Assembly: GCA_003427395.1 (NCBI GenBank) | Contig: BFEA01000357.1 | Span: 489,234 to 511,842, forward strand | DNA length: 22,609 nucleotides | Direction: 5' to 3' | Source of the DNA: Chara braunii | Lineage: Eukaryota > Streptophyta > Charophyceae > Charales > Characeae | In this document: in pieces, positions 17,042-22,609 of the stretch | How the letters are laid out: each line of letters begins with the position of its first letter | How positions within the stretch are numbered: position 1 is the first letter of the stretch | Made by a program: the position numbers and the translations under genes | Notes under the pieces: model-generated | What the model saw: the letters and a program-made list of their open reading frames with translations, nothing else | What the model was told of the DNA's origin: nothing | Databases searched by the model: none

Positions 17042-18238
17042 TCAGTCCATGTTAGGACGGGTCATCACACTTCGTATGTTTAAGCAAATTGCAGCCTTCA
17101 GGGTCGAGAAGGCTGGTTTCTCTCCTCTGAACAAGGCTGCATTCCGACTTAACCAAATCTCCCAACAGATGATACCCCGGATCACCTGAGCAATGTAACA
17201 CAGGCCTTGACCATGCCCTTCTTGTGTTGGGAGTATACCGGGGAGGATCCATTCCTCAGTCCATTTGAAGTTTGTACTGGCTATCTTCTTCCAGTTGGAT
17301 TGCCACCATCTCCAAATGCTCGCAGAGAAAGGGCATGTAATCCAAAGGTGCTTCGTGGATTCCCATGCCCAGTCACAACGGGTACACTTGCATTCAACAT
17401 TCATACACTTGCATTCAACATTCACACTCTTTCCCAGCAGCCAGACTGCCGATCGGACCACTTGTAGCATCTCCAGCCACAGCAAGCTGGCTTGCTTCTG
17501 GGATGGCAGCGACCGAAGTTGTGACCAGAAGCGGTAAACCTTTGTGGGTTGGTAGTGAGCAGTTGTACTATTGTTGAGCCGCCCCAATGCCAGCATCGTA
17601 GGCGTCCTGTATTTCCTGACTTGGATTTCCTTGAGGCCTGTCTTCTCCCTGTATTGATCGAGGGAGATCTGAATGCCCCGCTTGTCAGTCTAAGTAGCAA
17701 ATAGTGGGTCCAGTTTTAAATCTATGACTGTGGTCAGTTGTGAATCTGTCTGCAAAGTTTTCTTGCCTTCCTGGACGGTTTTGACCACCCGTACTTCTGT
17801 CGTTGTCCAGTTAGATGGCCAGTCAAAGCTCTCCTTGAATCTCAAGGACAGGACTTCGTCCTGGCCAGTCACTTCCACCGTTTCCCATTCCTCGATCTTG
17901 CGTGTCAGACCGTTGTCTACCTCAGTTACCTTCCACAGGGTATTGCTTAGTAGCTCCCTTTCTGGTTTATACCAGCGGCCCAGGGGATCTGCTTTCCTCC
18001 CGAACAGCAGATCCTTCCAGTCCGGTGCAAGGGCTGCAATAAGATGGCGCCTATGTTGGTCAATAGGAGTAAGTCTCCCTAGCTTAAGCCTTATATCCTG
18101 TTCACCGAGCCATTCCAACGACTGTTCGTCCCACAGATCTTCTACCCGAAGGACTCCTTTCTCTATCCATTTCCTCATAAAGACTCCCCTTGCATTTGAG
18201 GTCAGGAAGGGGGTTCCGTCTTCATCCAGGATTCTCAA
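17042..18238 (-). pseudogene. LINE-A ORF2, C-terminal part with zf-RVT domain
   Basis: One minus-strand frame from 18238 to 17042 is broken only by a TAG at 17690-17692. It contains the post-RT segment (RILDEDGTPFLTSNARGVFM, WKDLLFGRKADPLGRWYKPE), then SQKQASLLWLEMLQVVRSAV, the zinc knuckle CTRCDWAWESTKHLWITCPF with IWRWW, and the C-terminal YIAQVIRGIICWEIWLSRNA. Inside the knuckle region a 21-bp in-frame duplication (17384-17425) doubles NVECKCM. In LINE ORF2 this part is thought to help bind template RNA or target DNA. It is preceded by the frame-shifted RT part at 18259-19829. Confidence 0.85.
17384..17425 (-). repeat. 21-bp in-frame tandem duplication in the LINE-A zinc-knuckle region
   Basis: Units 17384-17404 and 17405-17425 (plus strand ACACTTGCATTCAACATTCA) are identical but for the last base. 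Their length is a multiple of three, so the reading frame is kept and a Cys-x-Cys pair is doubled. Confidence 0.85.
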
Positions 18239-18258
18239 ATTTTCAAAAAGAAGTTGTC

Positions 18259-19829
18259 TCAGGATTTCGCTCCTAGATGTGGGGTTAGTTGTGCCTTGTG
18301 GTCTGAGTTTTTGCCATGCTGACCAGATATTAGCCCATGTTCCGATTTAGGCTTTCGTCTGGCGTATGAGGGAAGCGTGGCACACAACCAGACGTCAGAT
18401 GGCCGACTCAGATTCCAGTTCTCTCCTAGGATCTGTTCGGCCATCAGCACCCAGTCTTCGACCTCGACATCCATTGCAGCCTTGATTAACCATTTCACCG
18501 GCAAGGCAGCAATCTGATTTTCGGGGTCTTCAATGCCAAGACCCCCTTCTTCCCTAGACATACATACGAATTTCCATGCCACTTTCGTGATGAAAGACTC
18601 CCCTTGTTCCGCCGATGGTTTCCACAGTTGTCTTGCTGCGTTTTGTCTGATGGCTTTGCATGCTGCCTCTCCCAGTCCTTTGACTGCTCTAGCAAACTAA
18701 AGCTGGGAGAATGACATGACGTTAATAACCAGAGCTCTGCCGAATAGCGAGAGTGACATAAAGTTAACTAAGTTGTTCATACTTGCCGGAAGTTGCCGTT
18801 ACTCTCTCCACCAGAATAGCATCTTGTAGCTGCGCTGTCTTTGACAAAGAGATTTGCACTCCCAAGAAGTGTTCCGCCGAGTGTGTCGGGACTCTCTTCA
18901 TTCCCCAGGAGAGTGCCAGCTCATGTGATGACGATAGGATATAGACAGATTTGTTCTAGTTCACAAAAGCCTCAGATGCGTCAGAGAAAGTTAATAGTAA
19001 GGACCAGAGCTGTGTTAAATCTTCAGTATCGTTAGAGAATATTGTGAGGAGGTCGTCGGCTAGTGCTCCTCCTTTACATTGGCGATTTGTCACAGTTAGT
19101 CCTCTGATTTTTGGATTCGATTGAATGTCATTCTGGAGCACTTCTATTTGTAACACAAAGAGGAGTGGAGCAAGTGGGCATCCTTGTCTCAAGGATGGAG
19201 GCGGTTAATGGAAGGCCCAAAATTCGGCGAAATTTGGCGAATTTTTCACCGAAACTGTCATATTTCCCTGAGTTTTTACTTTTTTCTCAGTTTTTCTTTT
19301 TGCATGTTATATATGTGCTTTAGGGTATATCTGTATTCAGTTTCGCCATATTTGAAGCAGTAACAAAAAACTTAGCAAAAACACCAGACTCGAAAAAAGC
19401 TTTGACGAAGTCCGAAAGCTACGCCGAATAGGGATTTATAGTGCTCTTGAGTTTGATTTTTTTGGTTGAGATTTTTCCATTGACCATGATTGCTGCGGTT
19501 GCTTGGTTGTAGAGTGCAATCACCCACCTCAAGAACTGCGGCCTGAAATTCATATGTTTGAGTGTGACTTCCACGAAAGACCAGCCCACTTTGTCATAGG
19601 CCTTTTCCAGGTCTAAGGCAAGCATCACCACATTCATGTCTGATTTATTGATTTTCTCTAGCGCTTGAATGGCCGTAATGATATTGTCGAAGATCGAGTG
19701 GCCCCGGACAAAGGCCCCTTGCTTTCGGCTTACCAGTTTGGGTAAGAATAACCCTAGTGAAACGTTTTTCACCTTTGTGGTAACAGATGCAGATCCGAGG
19801 GCTTGATCCGTAGACCTTACCTCGCCCAT
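18259..19829 (-). pseudogene. LINE-A ORF2, reverse transcriptase part
   Basis: From 5' to 3' on the minus strand: LPKLVSRKQGAFVRGHSIFD, the palm motif A LALDLEKAYDK with the first catalytic Asp, NGKIS, then (after a 248-bp insertion at 19201-19448) motif B RQGCPLAPLLFVL and motif C GGALADDLLTIF with the catalytic Asp pair. Next come the thumb-side region, FVCMSREEGGLGIEDP and ALPVKWLIKAA. The order and spacing are those of the plant LINE RVT_1 domain. Breaks include the insertion, a Trp-to-stop change in the SVYI-side segment near 18959, and frameshifts near 18245 and 18600-18800. The 5' edge against block X is near 19800-19830. No endonuclease domain is present. Confidence 0.85.
19201..19448. 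mobile_element. 248-bp insertion in LINE-A only
   Basis: Comparison with unit B shows extra sequence between motif A and motif B of the RT. GAG occurs on both sides (19198-19200 and 19449-19451), compatible with a 3-bp target-site duplication. ATTCGGCG lies near both ends in opposite orientation (about 19223 and 19425-19432), a weak imperfect terminal inverted repeat. The interior is AT-rich and non-coding. A small non-autonomous DNA element is likely, and the family is unknown. Confidence 0.6.
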
Positions 19830-20289
19830 CTACAGTACTAGGTAGACCCCTGGAGTGTTTTGAACACGTGACCTGTGTTTCGGTAGCCGACTGTTGTCTA
19901 TCGTAGGTCTGGGTAGTTGTCGGGTCTTGAACTGCAGGTCTGTCGAGCAAAGATCATAGCTGTGTAGGGGTCGTAGTTGTTGCAACTCCGAAAGGGCAAG
20001 GTCGTAGCTGCTACAGTCCCGAAAGGCCAAGTCCACAGACTTCCAAAAGGTTCGGAAGTGGCCTTTCGAGTGTTGCTCACGTTAGACCAGAGGCAAGTGG
20101 GCAAGGGGGTAGCCCAACTTTCCTTAGTCAGCGGTACCCAGTCCCAGTCTCACTTTGTCGAGTCAGCAAGTACCATGTGTGACTGTATGCACCAAGGGCC
20201 TGGTGGAAGGAGGTAGACAAGTGACCAACAGAAGTATAAATCAAGAGACAACGTACAGCCATTGAGCCATGAGGGAGCGCTGCCCAGTC
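19815..20289. repeat. Block X, copy 1 (non-LINE part of the array unit)
   Basis: About 475-500 bp between the EDLWD end of LINE-B and the RT start of LINE-A. It contains a 31-bp internal duplication at 19970-20000 and 20001-20031 (GTCGTAGTTGTTGCAAC and GTCGTAGCTGCTACAGT, both followed by CCGAAAGG-like sequence), and TATAAAT at 20235-20241 on the plus strand. No coding frame is convincing. It may be LINE 5' sequence, part of an LTR, or the DNA into which the ancestral LINE inserted. The left edge is uncertain by about 30 bp. Confidence 0.6.
20235..20241 (+). promoter_or_regulatory. TATA-box-like element in block X
   Basis: TATAAAT, conserved at the same place in the second X copy (22192-22198). 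If X is promoter-bearing, transcription on the plus strand would run antisense to the LINE. There is no further evidence. Confidence 0.25.
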
Positions 20290-21616
20290 CCACAGATCTT
20301 CTACCCGAAGGAGTCCTTTCTCTATCCATTTCCTCGTAAAGACTCCCCTTGCATTTGAGGCCAAGAAGGGGTTTATCTTCATCCAAAATTCTCAAATTTT
20401 CAAAAAGAGGTTGTCTCAGGATTTGGCTCCTAGATGTGGGGTTAGTTGTGCCTTGTGGTCTGATTTTTTTGCCATGCTGACCAGATATCAGCCCATGGTT
20501 CCGATTTAGGCTTTCGTCTGGCGTATGAGGGAAACGTGGCACACAACCAGACGTCAGATGGCCGACTCAGATTCCAGTTCTCTCCTAGGATCTGTTCGGC
20601 CATCAACACCCAGTCTTCGACCTCGACATCCATTGCAACCTTGATCAACCATTTCACCGGCAAGGCAGCAATCTGATCTTCGGGGTCTTCAATGCCAAAC
20701 CCCCCTTCTTCCCCAGACATACATACGAATTTCCATGCCACTTTCGTGATGAAAGACTCCCCTTGTTCCGCCGATGGTTTCCACAGTTGTCCTGCTGCGT
20801 TCTGTCTGATGGCTTTGCATGCTGCCTCTCCCAGTCCTCTGACTGCTCTAGCAAACTAAAGCTGGGAGAATGACATGATGTTAATAACCAGAGCTCTGCC
20901 AAATAGCGAGAGTGACATAAGTTAACTAATTTCTTCATACTTGCCGCCACTCTCTCCACCAGAATAGCATCTTGTAGCTGCGTTGTCTTTGACAAAGAGA
21001 TTTGCACTCCCAAGAAGCGTTCCGCTGAGTGTGTCGGGACTCTCTTCATGCCCCAGGAGACTGCCAGCTCATGTGATGACGGTGCGATATAGACAGATTT
21101 GTTCCAATTCATGAAAGCCTCAGATCCGTCAGAGAAAGTTAATAGAAAGGACCAGATCTGTGTTAAATCTTCAGTAGCGTTAGAGCACGTTGTGAGGAAG
21201 TCGTCAGCTAGTGCTCCTCCTTTACATTGGCGATTTGTCACAGTTAGTCCTCTGATTTTTGGTTTCGATTTAATGTTATTCTGGGGCACTTCTATTTGTA
21301 GCACAAACAGGAGTCGAGTTTCTATTTGTAGCACAAACAGGAGTCGAGTTTCTATTTGTAGCACAAACAGGAGTCGAGTTAGTGGGCATCCTTGTCTCAA
21401 GGATCGAGCTAGTTTGAAAGTGGTTGAGATTTTTCCATTGACCATGATTGCTGTGGTTGCTTGGGTGTAGAGTGCAATCACCCACCTCAAGAACTGCGGC
21501 CCAAAATTCATATGTTTGAGTGTGACTTCCACGAAAGACCAACCCAGTTTGTCATAGGCCTTTTCCAGGTCTAAGGCAAGCATCACCACATTCATGTCTG
21601 ATTTACTGGTTCTCTA
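20290..21616 (-). pseudogene. LINE-B ORF2, internal fragment with reverse transcriptase
   Basis: The longest RT reading in the window is a single minus-strand frame of 313 codons (21595-20654). It holds motif A LALDLEKAYDK, MVNGKIS, motif B RQGCPLTRLLFVL, a triplicated TRLLFVLQIE, motif C GGALADDFLTTCS and the segment SAERFLGVQISLSK. Upstream it is in phase with the finger segment across a single TAG at 21614-21616, where LINE-A has a Glu codon. Downstream it shifts frame and continues through FVCMSGEEGGFGIEDPEDQI to VEDLWD at the junction with X. The zinc-knuckle half is absent. All catalytic Asp codons remain, but the ORF is truncated at both ends. Confidence 0.85.
21291..21380 (-). repeat. 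30-bp in-frame triplication inside the LINE-B reverse transcriptase
   Basis: Three identical units (21291-21320, 21321-21350, 21351-21380; plus strand TCTATTTGTAGCACAAACAG then GAGTCGAGTT) encode TRLLFVLQIE three times, just after motif B. LINE-A has a single unit. The frame is kept. Confidence 0.95.
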
Positions 21617-21770
21617 TAGCGCTTTAGTGGCCGTAATGATATTGTCGAAGATCGAGTGGCCCTGGATAAAGGGGCCTGCTCTAGGCCTGCCAGTTTGGGT
21701 AAGAAGAACCCTAATGAAACGGTTTTCACCTATGTGGTAACAGATGCACATCCCGGTCGCTCGATCCCTA
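21617..21770 (-). pseudogene. LINE-B reverse transcriptase, finger segment
   Basis: The minus-strand frame reads FIRVLLTQTGRPRAGPFIQG then HSIFDNIITATKAL, equivalent to LPKLVSRKQGAFVRGHSIFD of LINE-A, and ends at the TAG that separates it from the 313-codon frame. The PKLVSRKQG core has diverged here. Confidence 0.7.
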
Positions 21771-22261
21771 GACCTTACCTCGCCCATGTACAGTACTAGG
21801 CAGACGCCTTTAGTGTATGTGCCCGTGACCTGTGTTTTGGTAGCCAACTGTTGTCTATCATAGGTCTATGTAGTTGTCGGGTCTTGAACTGTAGGTCTGT
21901 CAAGCAGAGGTCATAGCTGTGTAGGGGTCATAGTTGTTGCAACTCTGAAAGGTCAAGGTAGTAGCTGCTACAGTCCCGAAAGGCCAAGTCCACCGAGTTC
22001 CGGAAGGTCCGGAAGTGGCCTTTCGAGTGTTGCTCACGTTAGACCAGTGGCAAGTGGGCAAGGGGGTAGCCCAACTTTCGTTAGTTGGTGGTACCCAGTC
22101 CCAGTCTCACTTTGTCGAGTCAGCAAGTACCATGTGTGAATGTATGCTCCATGGGCCTGGTGGAAGGAGGTAGACCAGTGACCAACAGAAGTATAAATCA
22201 AGAGGCAACGTCCAACCATTCATTCATTTCTGCGTGAGCCATGCGGAAGCGCTGCCCCGTC
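21771..22261. repeat. Block X, copy 2
   Basis: Collinear with the copy at 19815-20289, including the 31-bp internal duplication (near 21934-21994) and TATAAAT at 22192-22198. It differs by scattered substitutions and a short insertion (CATTCATTCATTTC) near 22218. Confidence 0.65.
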
Positions 22262-22609
22262 CCACAGATCTTCTACCAGAAGGAGTCCTTTCTCTATCCA
22301 TTTCCCCCTAAAGACTCCCCTTGCATTTGAGGCCAGGAAGGGGTTTCCGTCTTCATCCAAAATTCTCAAATTTTCAAAAAGAGGTTGTCTCAGGATTTGG
22401 CTCCTAGATGTGGGGTTAGTTGTGCCTTGTGGTCTGATTTTTTGCCATGCTGACCAGATATTAGCCAATGGTTCCGATTTAGGCTTTCATTTGGCGTATG
22501 AGGGAAGTGTGGCGCACAACCAGACGTCAGATGGCCGACTCAGATTCCAGTTCTCTCCTAGGATCTGTTCGGCCATCAGCACCCAGTCTTCGACCTCGAC
22601 ATCCATTGC
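22262..22609 (-). pseudogene. LINE-C: partial third unit running off the window
   Basis: The minus-strand reading starts outside the window, includes LRILDEDGNPFLASNARGVF and ends in VEDLWDGAALPHG where X begins, at the same breakpoint as LINE-B. Only the post-RT part is visible. Shared variants place it closer to B than to A. Confidence 0.8.

Larger units (their letters stand above)
18130..22609 (-). repeat. Head-to-tail array of a LINE-plus-block-X unit (two full units and part of a third)
   Basis: The sequence CCACAGATCTTCTACC recurs at 18131, 20290 and 22262. Unit A (18131-20289) is 2159 bp and unit B (20290-22261) is 1972 bp. The difference is explained by the 248-bp insertion in A and the extra 60 bp of triplication in B. 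Each unit reads, on the minus strand, X, RT, post-RT to the EDLWD codons. After EDLWD, B and C switch to X at the same base, while A continues into the normal LINE 3' half. B and C share variants that A lacks, so they are closest relatives. Unit C continues beyond the window. Confidence 0.88.

Noticed and set aside
16646-17083. Secreted-looking plus-strand protein with 14-residue repeats
   Set aside because: The repeat lies in the probable 3' untranslated region of LINE-A and the frame overlaps the LINE-A ORF2 end on the other strand.
17724-18350. 208-codon plus-strand open frame
   Set aside because: It is the antisense shadow of the LINE-A ORF2, which has clear motifs on the minus strand.
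19830-20104. Two overlapping minus-strand frames in block X
   Set aside because: Both are short, overlap in different frames and translate the 31-bp internal duplication. Neither is supported by the second X copy as a conserved protein.

Overview
The window looks like repeat-dense nuclear DNA from a large plant or algal genome. No complete conserved cellular gene is recognisable. The evidence for a eukaryote is direct: tRNA-derived SINEs with A-rich tails, plant-type LINE ORF2 remnants (reverse transcriptase followed by a zf-RVT zinc-knuckle region), long CT/CA/CCAT/ATAC microsatellites, strong GT-AG splice-site look-alikes and an assembly gap of 35 N. A GIY-YIG nuclease pseudo-ORF of Penelope-like type together with plant-type LINEs makes a streptophyte alga such as Chara my best guess. 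That assignment is inference.

Layout. 1-780: mostly unassigned, with a possible minus-strand signal-peptide exon (59-122) and a 48-bp tandem duplication. 784-2763: a decayed plus-strand ORF with an RS-rich N terminus, coiled coil, SAP-like segment and GIY-YIG domain, probably the 5' part of a Penelope-like retroelement; it ends at a CT microsatellite. 3063-7600: a SINE with perfect target-site duplications (3231-3429), a second diverged SINE copy (7254-7390), many tandem duplications (71, 22, 66 and 44/45 bp) and long microsatellites, with no convincing genes. 7600-9370: unassigned, with a G-rich tract and a 45-bp duplication.

9371-22609 is dominated by LINE remnants, all with ORF2 on the minus strand. 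LINE-1 (9397-10708) and LINE-2 (12907-13893) are ORF2 C-terminal halves. LINE-A (17042-19829) runs from the reverse transcriptase to the zinc knuckle. LINE-B (20290-21760) and LINE-C (22262-22609, running off the window) are internal pieces. A, B and C form a head-to-tail array with a period of about 2 kb, in which each RT segment is preceded by the same roughly 500-bp non-LINE block X. Between the LINEs lie a 129-bp tandem repeat broken by the assembly gap, several copies of a short 3'-end module with A-tails, a 605-bp hAT-like non-autonomous element rich in TCCGGA (14252-14856), and a weak two-exon candidate gene (16013-16462).

Nothing suggests that genes here act together in a pathway. The window is best read as a record of nested and tandem amplification of retroelements. 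The main points of interest are the permuted-domain GIY-YIG element, the LINE-X array with its in-frame 30-bp triplication and copy-specific 248-bp insertion, the TCCGGA element, and the SINE family.
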